Assembly: GCA_902465155.1 (NCBI GenBank)
Contig: CABQLY010000020.1
Coordinates: 1 to 28,746 of the forward strand
Source: an uncultured Oscillospiraceae bacterium
GTDB taxonomy: Bacteria; Bacillota; Clostridia; Oscillospirales; Acutalibacteraceae
DNA length: 28,746 nt
Direction: 5' to 3'
Shown: positions 1 to 7,923 of the stretch, piece after piece
How the letters are laid out: each line of letters starts with the position of its first letter
How positions within the stretch are numbered: position 1 is the stretch's first letter
The notes under the pieces: model-generated
Databases searched by the model: none
Told to the model about the DNA's origin: nothing
The model's input: only the letters and a program-made list of their open reading frames with translations
Translations under genes and position numbers: made by a program

Positions 1-101
1 TTAGAGGTTATTATAAATTCGTTTTAAAAAAATTGCACCCCGGTATTTTAACCCGCCCTTACAACGGGCCAACAAGCTAATGCTTTGCCCCTTTGTTTTG
101 C

Positions 102-141
102 TGCGGCACGGGGCGGTTTACGCCAACCAAACCGTGCCGCA
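102..141. repeat. Inverted repeat / nested hairpin near left edge
   Basis: A 10-bp perfect inverted repeat (tgcggcacgg at 102-111, ccgtgccgca at 132-141) encloses a smaller GGCG/CGCC hairpin at 112-124. There is an A run on the right on the plus strand and a matching T run on the minus strand. It lies beyond the terminator of the ABC ATPase gene, so it could be a terminator or a structured element of a gene beyond the left edge. No function is assigned. Confidence 0.45.
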
Positions 142-206
142 AAAATGGCAAACCCCAAACCGCGCTGTAATAAAGAGTGCACCCTAAAAAGGCAGCAAAA
201 ACGCAC

Positions 207-236
207 AAAAAAGCCGCGCAGCTTTTGCTGCGCGGC
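207..236 (-). terminator. Rho-independent terminator of the ABC ATPase gene
   Basis: On the minus strand a 10-bp perfect GC-rich stem (GCCGCGCAGC, loop AAAA, GCTGCGCGGC; 213-236) is followed by six T (207-212). It starts 33 bases downstream of the stop codon at 269. Classic intrinsic terminator. Confidence 0.9.
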
Positions 237-268
237 GAAAAGTTTTTGTAAAACCCTTTTGTTTTTGC

Positions 269-1411
269 TTAGTTGCAAATGGTAATTTGGGTTTCTTTAT
301 CAAACAAATGGATCTTTTTCGGGTCAATGGTGATTTGAATAGTATCCCCCGGGCGGGCGGTAGAGGCCGGGTCAACACGAGCATTAATAGAGTGTCCCTC
401 ACAGTTCATGTAAAGGTAGGTCTCGGCACCCATTAGCTCGGTAACTTCTACATTCGCGGTAACAATACCCTGCGGAATGCTCTCCAAATAGTTCGGCTCG
501 TCATGCACATGCTCGGGGCGAACGCCGATCATTACTTCTTTATCAACATACGGTTCTAAAGCGCCTTTTTCGTTCTTTTCCTTGGGTAATAAAATCTGGT
601 ACTTTACGCCGGCACGGGTCTTAGTATCTTCCGAGCCAAATTCGGCGTAAAAATCGTCGCCCTTTTTCAGCACCTTGCCCTCAATAAAGTTCATTTGCGG
701 GGAGCCAATAAAGCCGGCCACAAACATATTGCAGGGTTTATCGTACAAAATCTGCGGAGCGTCGCACTGTTGAATTAAACCGTCTTTCATAACAACAATG
801 CGGGTACCCATGGTCATAGCCTCGGTTTGGTCGTGCGTAACATAAATAAAGGTGGTACCTAAGCGCTGGTGAATTTTGGTTAACTCGGTACGCATTTGGG
901 CGCGCAGCTTGGCATCCAGGTTAGAAAGCGGCTCATCCAGCAGGAATACCTTAGGCTCACGAACAATAGCACGGCCCAAAGCAACACGCTGGCGCTGACC
1001 ACCGGACAAAGCCTTAGGCTTGCGCTCTAACAAATGCTCAATATCCAAAATGCGGGCGGCCTCTTCTACGCGGCGCTTAATTTCCTCCTTAGAGGTTTTG
1101 CGCAGCTTTAGGCCGAACGCCATGTTGTCGTAAACGGTCATGTGCGGGTACAAAGCGTAGTTCTGGAAAACCATGGCAATGTCGCGGTCTTTCGGGGCAA
1201 CATCGTTTACAACCTTGTCGCCAATATAAAGCTCGCCGCTGCTAATTTCCTCTAACCCGGCGATCATACGCAGGGTGGTAGATTTACCGCAGCCGGAAGG
1301 GCCAACTAAAATAATAAATTCTTTGTCTTTAATTTCAAGGTTAAAATCCGAAACGGCAACAACGCCGCCGGGGTACTTTTTGTAAATGTGCTTAAGGGAA
1401 AGACTTGCCAT
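269..1411 (-). CDS. Sugar ABC transporter ATP-binding protein (UgpC/MsmX/MalK family)
   Basis: This is the cytoplasmic ATPase of a CUT1-type carbohydrate importer. It hydrolyses ATP to drive sugar uptake through a separate permease pair. The 380 residues match the family length. Visible motifs are Walker A GPSGCGKS (37-44), the Q-loop glutamine (83), signature LSGGQ (135-139), Walker B VFLLDE (155-160) and the H-loop histidine (193). They are followed by the C-terminal OB-fold (MOP/TOBE) regulatory domain with the family motif IGVRPEHV. The ATG is preceded by AGGAGG. A promoter lies upstream and a strong terminator downstream, so it is monocistronic. No permease or binding protein is nearby, which fits a shared 'MsmX-type' ATPase serving several importers. 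The exact substrate cannot be told. Confidence 0.93.
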   Translation of the reverse strand: MASLSLKHIYKKYPGGVVAVSDFNLEIKDKEFIILVGPSGCGKSTTLRMIAGLEEISSGELYIGDKVVNDVAPKDRDIAMVFQNYALYPHMTVYDNMAFGLKLRKTSKEEIKRRVEEAARILDIEHLLERKPKALSGGQRQRVALGRAIVREPKVFLLDEPLSNLDAKLRAQMRTELTKIHQRLGTTFIYVTHDQTEAMTMGTRIVVMKDGLIQQCDAPQILYDKPCNMFVAGFIGSPQMNFIEGKVLKKGDDFYAEFGSEDTKTRAGVKYQILLPKEKNEKGALEPYVDKEVMIGVRPEHVHDEPNYLESIPQGIVTANVEVTELMGAETYLYMNCEGHSINARVDPASTARPGDTIQITIDPKKIHLFDKETQITICN

Positions 1412-1468
1412 GTTTTAAGACCTCCTAAAAAATTCCACGGCTGAAAGGTCAACCGAATATACAACTAT

Positions 1469-1477
1469 ATTATACCA
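1469..1477 (-). promoter_or_regulatory. Extended -10 promoter of the ABC ATPase gene
   Basis: On the minus strand TGG-TATAAT (TATAAT at 1469-1474) forms an extended -10 element about 60 bases upstream of the ATG at 1411. No good -35 hexamer is seen at the usual distance, which is typical of extended -10 promoters. Confidence 0.6.
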
Positions 1478-1590
1478 ACGCTTTTAGGGAATTACTATAC
1501 TTTAATTATCCAAACTTTTAAATTTTGTTTTGGCACATTTGCATAACATTTTTTTAAAGGAAAACATTACTGACAAAAGTTTTTTGCTTT

Positions 1591-2301
1591 TTAGCAAAAT
1601 ATTGTGTTTTTTATGCAATCAAACTCCTCGGCCGTTAAGGGTCGCGCCTGACCGGGCAAAAGGTTTGGCGGCAGGCTTAGCCCCGCAAAGCTAACGCGCT
1701 GCAGCGCGTTTACCCCCAGCTGAAAAACGCCGAACATCCTTTTAATTTGGTGGTACTTGCCCTCGTAAATTTCTACCCGAACGGTGTTGCCGCCGGCCGG
1801 GCTTAACCCCGCGGGCGAAAGCCTGGTGCCGTCGGCCAAAGTCACGCCGGCTTTAAAGCCCTGCACCACCTGCTCGGTTATAGGGCCGTCCAGCGTTGCC
1901 AAATAAACCTTTGGCACCTTTTTGGCCGGTGCCAGCAGGCGGTGGGCAAAATCGCCGTCGTTGGTAATCAGCAGCAGTCCGGTTGTGTTTTTATCCAGCC
2001 GACCCACCGGGAACAGGCCGTGCCGCTTTAGCTCGGGCGGCAAAAGGTCTAACACGGTTTTTTGGCGTTTATCTACAGCGGCCGAAAGCACCCCGGCCGG
2101 TTTATTTAAAATAAGGTAGCTGAATTTTTGGTAGCTGGCAGCGGTGCCGTTTAACAAAACGGGCTGTTCGGGGTTGAATTTAGCGGCAATGCTGCGGCAA
2201 ACGGCGCCCTGCACCGTTACCCGGCCTGCTAAAATTTCCTTGCGGGCCTGCGCCCGGGTTAAGCCAAACGCCCCGGCAACTATTTTATCCAGCCTTTCCA
2301 A
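1591..2301 (-). CDS. RsuA-family 16S rRNA pseudouridine synthase
   Basis: It isomerises a uridine in rRNA to pseudouridine. The RsuA subfamily acts on 16S rRNA U516 (E. coli numbering). An N-terminal S4 RNA-binding domain (about 1-60, beginning MERLDK) precedes the catalytic domain. The catalytic aspartate is D103 in GRLDKNTTG, and the ITNDGDFAHRLLAP and YEGKYHQIKRMF motifs follow. The 236-residue length is normal. The start is TTG: the S4 domain must begin there, and a purine-rich AGGGCAGGG lies upstream. RsuA rather than RluB is suggested by the compact size and the VYLATLDGP segment, but substrate specificity is inferred. It is not obviously in an operon with the genes on either side. Confidence 0.88.
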   Translation of the reverse strand: MERLDKIVAGAFGLTRAQARKEILAGRVTVQGAVCRSIAAKFNPEQPVLLNGTAASYQKFSYLILNKPAGVLSAAVDKRQKTVLDLLPPELKRHGLFPVGRLDKNTTGLLLITNDGDFAHRLLAPAKKVPKVYLATLDGPITEQVVQGFKAGVTLADGTRLSPAGLSPAGGNTVRVEIYEGKYHQIKRMFGVFQLGVNALQRVSFAGLSLPPNLLPGQARPLTAEEFDCIKNTIFC

Positions 2302-2577
2302 TAAAATCCCTGCCCTTTTTTATATTCTTTGCGGTTTTATAACACAATTTGCGGTTCAATAATATTTTGTTTTCGTAACATTATTGGCGCTTTCATAATA
2401 CTTTTAGCGTTTTTATAGCATTTTTGCGCTTTGGGGCGGCGTTTGGGGTCAATCTGCAAAGCGCCCGATGTGCCCAACCGGAACGCCCAACCGGAAAGCT
2501 TGCACAAAACACCCGTCCCGAGCACTTGCACGAAGCACCCGCCCGAAACGCTTACCCAGCGCCTTTGCCGGCAGCCG
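2302..2577. repeat. Intergenic stretch with degenerate tandem repeats
   Basis: No credible gene. Positions 2325-2440 repeat a word like gcgtttTATAAca with drift. Positions 2472-2497 hold two adjacent 13-bp copies of gcccaaccggaa(c/a). Positions 2498-2549 hold two diverged copies of a 24-28 bp unit of the form gcttgcac-aaaacacccgtcccga. It lies upstream of the pseudouridine synthase gene, so that gene's promoter should also lie in the AT-rich part, but none stands out. Confidence 0.55.
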
Positions 2578-3033
2578 TTACCTTTTAATAAGCGGCAGCT
2601 CGTAGCCGTCGGTTACCGAAATGGCGGTAATATCCCCGCCAATAATTTTGTTGTTTAAAACAATTAGGTGGGCGTAAACATCGTTTCGCTGCGAATCTTT
2701 AATTTTGTAGGTGTACAGCACCGCGCCCTGACCCCGGTAAGGGGTTAGATCCAGCCCGGCCCGCTTTTGCAAATTGTTGTAGTTGCTGTAAACCTGATTA
2801 AAGCTTTGCGGAACGGTAATGTTTTTGCTCTCCTCCGCCTCAATTTCGTCTACCTCGTACCCCAAATCTTTTAAAAACAAAATGCGTGCGGCCGGGTCTA
2901 CCCCGTTTTTTGTGCCGGACTGAGCAGCCGGCGTTGCCGCCCGCAAAGCAACCGTGCAAAGCAAAATAACCGCCAAAAGCAAAGTGGTAAAAACGGCGGT
3001 TAGCCGCCTGCGCGAAAGCACCCGAAAAAACAT
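2578..3033 (-). CDS. Membrane-anchored DUF4830-like protein
   Basis: Protein of about 151 residues. One N-terminal membrane segment (TAVFTTLLLAVILLCTVAL) follows an Arg-rich start, so the rest is predicted to be outside the cell or a released domain. The remainder resembles the DUF4830 family of Clostridia: the segment 'RILFLKDLGYEV' plus a beta-rich C-terminus with YKI and the ending ITAISVTDGYELPLIKR. Function is unknown. I chose the ATG at 3033 because GAGGTG sits 7 bases upstream. A longer frame to 3105 adds a Cys/Gly-rich leader with no ribosome site. It stands alone between long intergenic spacers. Confidence 0.72.
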   Translation of the reverse strand: MFFRVLSRRRLTAVFTTLLLAVILLCTVALRAATPAAQSGTKNGVDPAARILFLKDLGYEVDEIEAEESKNITVPQSFNQVYSNYNNLQKRAGLDLTPYRGQGAVLYTYKIKDSQRNDVYAHLIVLNNKIIGGDITAISVTDGYELPLIKR

Positions 3034-3352
3034 TTTGCAACACCTCAACCCATTATATGGGCCAAAAGCGCCGGCTATGCCGAAACGCCTTGCCAAACAG
3101 CCCACCGCCCCTGCTTTTGGGGCAGGCCAAGCGCCAATAGCACAAAAACGATTTTGCAGCTTTACGCTTATTTCATTTTTGGCTTTCGGGCTTAGGTTTG
3201 CAGGCTTAGATTTACGGGTTTAGGGTTACAGGGTTAGGTTTGTAAGTTTGGACATTTGCGTTTATGCTTTGAGTTTATATTTGCGGGTTTTAATTTCTCG
3301 GCTTAATTTTATAACAATTTATTTTATTGCGGCTTACCCTACGCCGCTTATT
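3034..3352. repeat. Gene-free spacer with degenerate G/T-rich repeat
   Basis: 319 bases without a supported gene. Positions about 3177-3300 are strikingly G/T-rich on the plus strand and vary around words such as gggtttaggg, acagggttagg and gcttaggttt, a telomere-like vocabulary with an irregular 8-14 base period. The part near 3040-3130 is ordinary GC-rich spacer. No terminator with a T run is clear for ispF. Confidence 0.5.
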
Positions 3353-3820
3353 TTACTCGATTAAACAAACCGCGTGGGCCGCAATGCCCTGCCCGGCGCC
3401 GGTAAAGCCCAGCCCCTCCTCGGTGGTGGCCTTTACGCTAACAGCCGAAACCGACAGCCCTAAAGCGCCCGCAATGTTTTGCCGCATTTTAAGGGTAGCG
3501 CCCTGCAGCTTTGGGCGCTGCACCAGCACGGTAGCGTCAACATTCTGCACCGTGTAGCCGGCATTTTGAACCAGCTTGCCCACCTTTGCCAGCAGCTCCA
3601 GACTGTTGGCGTTTAAAAAGCGTTCGTCCTGCGGGGGGAAATGCACCCCAATATCCCCCAGCGCCGCGGCGCCCAGCAGGGCGTCGGCAACAGCGTGCAG
3701 CAGCACATCGGCATCGGAGTGGCCGTCCAGCCCGCGCTCAAACGGCAGCTCTACGCCGCCTAAAATTAATTTTCGGCCCGGAACCAGGCGGTGAACATCG
3801 TACCCGTGACCTATTCGCAT
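3353..3820 (-). CDS. ispF: 2-C-methyl-D-erythritol 2,4-cyclodiphosphate synthase
   Basis: MEP-pathway enzyme that converts CDP-methylerythritol 2-phosphate to the 2,4-cyclodiphosphate with release of CMP, in the cytoplasm as a trimer. The 155 residues match the family length. The metal ligands D8, H10 (GYDVH) and H42 are present, as are the LDGHSDADVLLHA segment, the GDIGVHFPP loop and the C-terminal KATTEEGLGFTG motif. Its ATG lies inside the end of ispD (10-base overlap), which argues for translational coupling. Together the two genes supply consecutive or near-consecutive steps of isoprenoid synthesis. Confidence 0.96.
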   Translation of the reverse strand: MRIGHGYDVHRLVPGRKLILGGVELPFERGLDGHSDADVLLHAVADALLGAAALGDIGVHFPPQDERFLNANSLELLAKVGKLVQNAGYTVQNVDATVLVQRPKLQGATLKMRQNIAGALGLSVSAVSVKATTEEGLGFTGAGQGIAAHAVCLIE

Positions 3821-4548
3821 TCGGTATTCCCCTTTAACAGCGCCTCGGCAATTATTAAATCCTCCGGCGTAGTAATTTTAATGTTTTTATAATCGCCCGG
3901 TACGGTGTAAACCGGGTAGCCGGCCTGCTCCATAAGGGCGCAATCGTCGGTAAAATCGGCCAACGCGGCAGTTTGCAGCGCGCTTTCGTAATCGGCCGCC
4001 CGAAAGCCCTGCGGGGTTTGCATGGCGCAAAGGCTGCTGCGCTCAACATTTTTTAAAATTTTGCCCAAGCCGTTGGTTTGCTTAATAGCATCCTTTACCG
4101 GCACAGCGGCCGCGGCGGCCGAAAATTCCTCCACCCCGGCTATTACGCGGGAGATAACCTTTTCCGACACCAGCGGGCGGGCGCCGTCATGAATTAAAAC
4201 CGTATTGACCCCGGATTTTTGAATAGAATTGAACCCGATTTTAACCGATTCGGCACGGGTTTGGCCGCCGGGCAAAATATCGCTAACCTTTGTAAGGTTA
4301 AATTTTTCGGCAAGCTGCTGCACCTGCAGCACGCTTTGGCTTTTGGTTACAACGGCTATGCACTGCACCAACGGGTGATTTTGAAAGGCCAAAAGGGTAT
4401 GCGCCAGCACGGGCACCCCGTTTAGCGGGGCAAAAAGCTTGTTTACCCCGCCCATGCGCTCGGCACTGCCGGCAGCGGCAATAACAACGCCTACGCCGCC
4501 GGTTTGCTGCTTTGTGGTATATTGCAGCGCAAAGGTTTTTGTTTTCAC
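3811..4548 (-). CDS. ispD: 2-C-methyl-D-erythritol 4-phosphate cytidylyltransferase
   Basis: It transfers CMP from CTP to methylerythritol 4-phosphate in the MEP isoprenoid pathway. The nucleotide-binding loop VVIAAAGSAERMGG with the downstream NKLF lysine (about 21-39), the central GGQTRAESV motif, IHDGARPLV (about 119-127) and the late PVKDAIK segment are all present. 245 residues, slightly long because of about 15 extra N-terminal residues. The start codon is GTG, preceded by GGGGGT. It overlaps ispF by 10 bases and follows the PAP2 gene end by 15 bases, so PAP2, ispD and ispF may be one transcript. Confidence 0.95.
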   Translation of the reverse strand: MKTKTFALQYTTKQQTGGVGVVIAAAGSAERMGGVNKLFAPLNGVPVLAHTLLAFQNHPLVQCIAVVTKSQSVLQVQQLAEKFNLTKVSDILPGGQTRAESVKIGFNSIQKSGVNTVLIHDGARPLVSEKVISRVIAGVEEFSAAAAAVPVKDAIKQTNGLGKILKNVERSSLCAMQTPQGFRAADYESALQTAALADFTDDCALMEQAGYPVYTVPGDYKNIKITTPEDLIIAEALLKGNTECE

Positions 4549-4563
4549 GGTACTACCCCCACT

Positions 4564-5208
4564 TTATTCTGCGTTTTTTTGGGCGGCCGCCTGCAAAGCG
4601 CCCATATTTTTAACGGTTATTTGAAAAGCGGTAACTGCCAGCGCCAGGCCCACTGCTAAGCCGGCAAGAACATCGCTTAAATAGTGCACCCCCAGCGCCA
4701 CACGGGAAAAAGCAATAAGTACGGGCAGCAGCCCCAAAAGGCAAAGCACCGCCGTTTTTAAGGGGCCCTTTTTTAGGTAACGGTTTGCCAGCAAAAACAG
4801 CGTAAGGTACAAAGCGCCGTTGTTCATTGCGTGCCCGCTGGGAAAGCTAAAGCCACGCTCGCTAAGCAGCGCCACCGCCGGGCGCGCCCGGGCAACCAGC
4901 GCCTTAATACACTCGTTTAGCGCAACGCTGAACAAAGCGGTTGCCGCCGCCGGCAAGGCAATTTTAAGCCGAAAGCCCCGCTTTGGCACCGCCAAAAGCA
5001 GCGCCGCTATTAAAACAGCCGACTTCCAGTTGCCAAGCAGGGTAATTGCCTTTAAAAACGCCGAATAAAAGCTGCCCTTGGCCGGGCAAAGCGCCCGAAA
5101 TACGGCCAGCTCGGCCGCCTGAAAGCAGCCGGTTAGGGCCGGAACCAGGCAAAGCAAAAACACCACGCCGCAGGCAGCATAAACAAAAATTGCGGTTTTA
5201 AGCTTCAT
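4564..5208 (-). CDS. PAP2-family membrane phosphatase
   Basis: Integral membrane phosphatase of the phosphatidic acid phosphatase 2 superfamily. Known members dephosphorylate lipid phosphates such as undecaprenyl diphosphate or phosphatidylglycerol phosphate on the outer face of the membrane. The three signature motifs are visible: KALVARARP (motif 1), FSFPSGHAM (motif 2) and SRVALGVHYLSDVLAG (motif 3 with the catalytic His). About six hydrophobic segments, 214 residues. I chose the ATG at 5208 (AAGGGGA upstream) because a longer frame to 5289 would run through the terminator of the previous gene. Position next to ispD makes a role in prenyl-diphosphate recycling plausible, but this is inference. 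Confidence 0.88.
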   Translation of the reverse strand: MKLKTAIFVYAACGVVFLLCLVPALTGCFQAAELAVFRALCPAKGSFYSAFLKAITLLGNWKSAVLIAALLLAVPKRGFRLKIALPAAATALFSVALNECIKALVARARPAVALLSERGFSFPSGHAMNNGALYLTLFLLANRYLKKGPLKTAVLCLLGLLPVLIAFSRVALGVHYLSDVLAGLAVGLALAVTAFQITVKNMGALQAAAQKNAE

Positions 5209-5274
5209 AAAAATCCCCTTTTGCCGCAAGGCCTTAACACCTTTAAATTTAGCCACAGCGCCGCAGCCGGACGC

Positions 5275-5319
5275 CGTAAAAAACAGCACCGCTGCGTCAA
5301 AAAAATGACAAAGCGGTGC
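5275..5319 (-). terminator. Terminator after the zinc-ribbon gene
   Basis: On the minus strand GCACCGCTTTGTCA pairs with TGACGCAGCGGTGC across a T-rich loop (5286-5319; one small internal mismatch). The tract TGTTTTTTA follows. It lies just downstream of the stop at 5341 and separates the efp-linked gene from the PAP2 gene. Confidence 0.85.
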
Positions 5320-5340
5320 CGTAAAGCAACAAAATAAAAA

Positions 5341-5754
5341 TTATTTTTCGTCTGAGCAATCCGCGTCGCAGCTGTCACAATCGCACCCGCAGGAAAGGTC
5401 AAATTCTAAATTCGTGCCGCAGTTGGGGCAGGCAATTTCGCCGTCCTCCAGCATTTCTTCGTCTAAATAAACAATGTCGTGACAGTTGGGGCACTCTACC
5501 TCGTAAACATCATCGTCCTCGTAGTCGTCCTCATCGTCATAAACATAGTCCTCTAAGCTGGAAAGATCGCTGTCAACCTCATCCAGCTGCTCGCCAATGG
5601 CATTGGTAACATCTTCGTTATCCTCAATGCTTAGGGCCATATCCTCCAGCACCAAAACAACCTCTTTTAATACCTTGCTGTTTTTGTCGTTGCTGTCAAG
5701 CTCTAAGCCGTCTACCAAGCCTTTAATGTAGGCAACTCTCTCAGAAATCGTCAT
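5341..5754 (-). CDS. Acidic zinc-ribbon protein, CD1247-N-terminal-domain-like
   Basis: 137 residues, very acidic. The N-terminal half (about 1-75) is helical, starting MTISERVAYIKGLVDGLEL, and resembles the family annotated in Clostridia as 'CD1247 N-terminal domain-containing'. A run of Asp/Glu/Tyr follows. A zinc ribbon with two CPNC knuckles spans about 88-113, and a Cys/Asp-rich tail (CGCDCDSCDADC) ends the protein. Molecular function is unknown. AAAGGAG precedes the ATG. It lies 21 bases downstream of efp and is probably co-transcribed with it, with its own terminator afterwards. The family name rests on recall of its sequence pattern and gene position. Confidence 0.75.
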   Translation of the reverse strand: MTISERVAYIKGLVDGLELDSNDKNSKVLKEVVLVLEDMALSIEDNEDVTNAIGEQLDEVDSDLSSLEDYVYDDEDDYEDDDVYEVECPNCHDIVYLDEEMLEDGEIACPNCGTNLEFDLSCGCDCDSCDADCSDEK

Positions 5755-5775
5755 AATTATTCTCCTTTAAATCTA

Positions 5776-6333
5776 TCAGGCGCGCTCCATGTACTCGCCG
5801 GTGCGGGTATCAATGCGGATCATATCCCCTTCATTAATAAACAAGGGAACGCGGATCTCAGCCCCTGTCTCCAGCTTAGCGGGCTTGGTTGCGTTGGTGG
5901 CGGTGTTGCCCTTAAAGCCGGGTTCGGTTTCGGTAACCTGCAGCTCTACAAAGGTAGGCGGCTCAATGCCAAAAATTTTACCCTTGTAGGAAAGAATTTT
6001 GCAAACCATTTCTTCCTTCACAAATTTTAAATTATCCCCAACATCGTCTTTATTTACGGGCACTAATTCGTAAGATTCCGGGTCCATAAAATAGAACAGA
6101 TCGCCGTCGGAATAAGAGAAGGACATTTCTTTCCGCTCAATATAGGCGGTGGGATATTTGTCGTTCGGGTTAAAGGTGCGCTCTACTACCGAGCCTGCAA
6201 TAACATTACGAATTTTAGCGCGCACAAACGCGGCGCCTTTACCGGGCTTTACATGTTGAAATTCAATGATCTGATAGACATTACCGTCCATTTCAAAAGT
6301 TACGCCATTTCTAAAATCGCCGGCACTTACCAT
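5776..6333 (-). CDS. efp: Elongation factor P
   Basis: Binds the ribosome between the P and E sites and relieves stalling at consecutive prolines. The 185 residues match the family, with an N-terminal KOW-like domain and two OB domains. The loop PGKGAAFVR places the conserved, often modified lysine at K32. The C-terminal motif EIRVPLFINEGDMIRIDTRTGEYMERA is typical. TTGGAGGT sits upstream of the ATG. It is part of the common Firmicutes order aroQ-pepP-efp. Confidence 0.97.
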   Translation of the reverse strand: MVSAGDFRNGVTFEMDGNVYQIIEFQHVKPGKGAAFVRAKIRNVIAGSVVERTFNPNDKYPTAYIERKEMSFSYSDGDLFYFMDPESYELVPVNKDDVGDNLKFVKEEMVCKILSYKGKIFGIEPPTFVELQVTETEPGFKGNTATNATKPAKLETGAEIRVPLFINEGDMIRIDTRTGEYMERA

Positions 6334-6395
6334 AAATTTTTACCTCCAAGTTACCGGCAGATGTTGTAAAGTAGCTGTAAAGCAAAAAAGCCGGT

Positions 6396-7454
6396 TTATA
6401 AAATTATAAGGGATTTTTTTGTATTTGTCAAGTTTTTTGCACCGTTTTTTGTAATAAAAAGCATATCTTCTATACGCACCCCAAATTCCCCCGGCAAATA
6501 AATGCCCGGCTCGGCGGTAATAACCTGCCCGGGGCAAAGCGGCTGGCTGTTTTTGGGGCCAACGGTTGGCGCTTCGTGAATTTCCAGCCCAACACCGTGG
6601 CCGGTGCTGTGACCAAAGCAGCTGCCGTAGCCGGCCTTTTCAATCACCAAACGCGCGGCCGCGTCTACCTCGCTGCAGGCAACGCCGGCTGCGGCCTTTT
6701 CCTCCGCCGCCAAATTGGCCGCCAAAACGGTTTCGTAAACCCTGCGCATTTTGGCTGTTGGGGCGCCAACCGCCACGGTACGGGTCATATCGCTGTGGTA
6801 GCCGTTGCAGGTAGCCCCAAAATCCATGGTGATAAAATCGCCCTTTTTCACGGCTTCATCCCCCGGCACGCCGTGCGGCAGCGAGGTTTTTTTGCCGGTA
6901 ACGGCAATGGTTTCAAAAGACATATCGTCGCTGCCGCAAAGCTTCATGCGGTATTCCAGCTCGGCGGCAATTTGCCGCTCGGTTACGCCGGGCCGAATAA
7001 AGCCCAAAACCTGCTCAAAGGCCTGCTCGGCAAAGCGCTGGGCCTTTGTAATTTGCTCTAATTCCCAATCGGTTTTTTGGCTGCGGGCCTTGGCAATTAA
7101 AGTATCGACCCACGCGGCGCCCTTTACCGGCAGGTTAAAAAGCCCGCCCAAGGCGTTTAGCTGCGCCAGAGTAATGCCAACCTCGGTGTAAAGGGCGGTT
7201 GCCCCCTGCAGCAGGCTGCTGCCCTGCTCTTTTAAGCTTTTCAGCAGCTGCACGGTAATGCCGGGCGCAACCCCGGCGGTGGCGGCTTCTATGTAGCGGC
7301 TGTCAAACAATGCGGTTACCTGCTGCTTTGTTACAAAAATGTACCCTAAGGAGGAGGCAAACCCGGTTACATACCGCCGGGCGGTATCGGTTATCAGCAG
7401 CGCGGCGCTGCCCTGCGGCAGGGCCTGCTGCAGCTGGCTTAAAACGGTAGGCAC
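6396..7454 (-). CDS. Xaa-Pro aminopeptidase (peptidase family M24B)
   Basis: Cytosolic dimetal aminopeptidase that removes the N-terminal residue before a proline. 352 residues: N-terminal creatinase-like domain (about 1-125) and pita-bread catalytic domain. The five metal ligands are visible as D211 and D222 (MDFGATCNGYHSDMTRT), H286 (GHSTGHGVG), E315 (TAEPGIY) and E329 (VRIED). The start is GTG with GGGAGGG eight bases upstream, and the stop of aroQ is only 3 bases away. aroQ-pepP-efp is a conserved neighbourhood; pairing a proline peptidase with EF-P is suggestive but unexplained. Confidence 0.93.
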   Translation of the reverse strand: MPTVLSQLQQALPQGSAALLITDTARRYVTGFASSLGYIFVTKQQVTALFDSRYIEAATAGVAPGITVQLLKSLKEQGSSLLQGATALYTEVGITLAQLNALGGLFNLPVKGAAWVDTLIAKARSQKTDWELEQITKAQRFAEQAFEQVLGFIRPGVTERQIAAELEYRMKLCGSDDMSFETIAVTGKKTSLPHGVPGDEAVKKGDFITMDFGATCNGYHSDMTRTVAVGAPTAKMRRVYETVLAANLAAEEKAAAGVACSEVDAAARLVIEKAGYGSCFGHSTGHGVGLEIHEAPTVGPKNSQPLCPGQVITAEPGIYLPGEFGVRIEDMLFITKNGAKNLTNTKKSLIIL

Positions 7455-7457
7455 AGG

Positions 7458-7910
7458 CTATTCCCTCCCGCCGTTTTGGTCTTTTAGCTGGGCTACCAAA
7501 GCCCTTACGGCCAAGGCGTAGCTTTGCTCGCCAAAGCCGGCAATTACCCCGCGGCAAACCGGCGTTAACACCGAGCGGTGGCGAAATTCCTCCCGCGCGT
7601 GGGGGTTGGAGAGGTGCACCTCTACAAACGGCTTGTTTACCCCGGCAATGGCGTCCCGCAGGGCGTAGCTGTAATGGGTGTAGGCGCCGGCGTTAATCAC
7701 GCAGCCGTCGTAATTTGTTAATACCGAGTGAATAGCGCCGCACAGTTCCCCCTCGCTGTTAGACTGAAAAAAGCTGCACTCGGCGCCCAAAGCCTTGGCC
7801 TCGGCCACCAGATCGCGGTTCATTTCCTCCAAAGTGCGGGTTCCGTAAATTTGCGGCTCGCGCACCCCCAGCAAATTTAAATTTGGTCCGTTTATAATTA
7901 AAATCTTCAT
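7458..7910 (-). CDS. aroQ: Type II 3-dehydroquinate dehydratase
   Basis: Shikimate pathway enzyme that dehydrates 3-dehydroquinate to 3-dehydroshikimate, usually as a dodecamer. 150 residues, the standard length. The flexible lid with the catalytic tyrosine Y22 (REPQIYG), the NSEGEL motif, INAGAYTHYS, and E97/H99 in VEVHLSNPHAREEF are all present. AAAGGAG precedes the ATG. It lies 13 bases after the end of mreB and 3 bases before pepP on the same strand, so it is likely in one operon. Confidence 0.96.
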   Translation of the reverse strand: MKILIINGPNLNLLGVREPQIYGTRTLEEMNRDLVAEAKALGAECSFFQSNSEGELCGAIHSVLTNYDGCVINAGAYTHYSYALRDAIAGVNKPFVEVHLSNPHAREEFRHRSVLTPVCRGVIAGFGEQSYALAVRALVAQLKDQNGGRE

Positions 7911-7923
7911 TTTTAACGCTCCT

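Noticed and set aside
1..60. TATAAT on the minus strand at the left edge as promoter of a gene outside
   Set aside because: The hexamer 16-18 bases upstream is poor and the gene is not visible.
5209..5289. N-terminal extension of the PAP2 protein
   Set aside because: Would overlap a terminator hairpin; the internal ATG has AAGGGGA.
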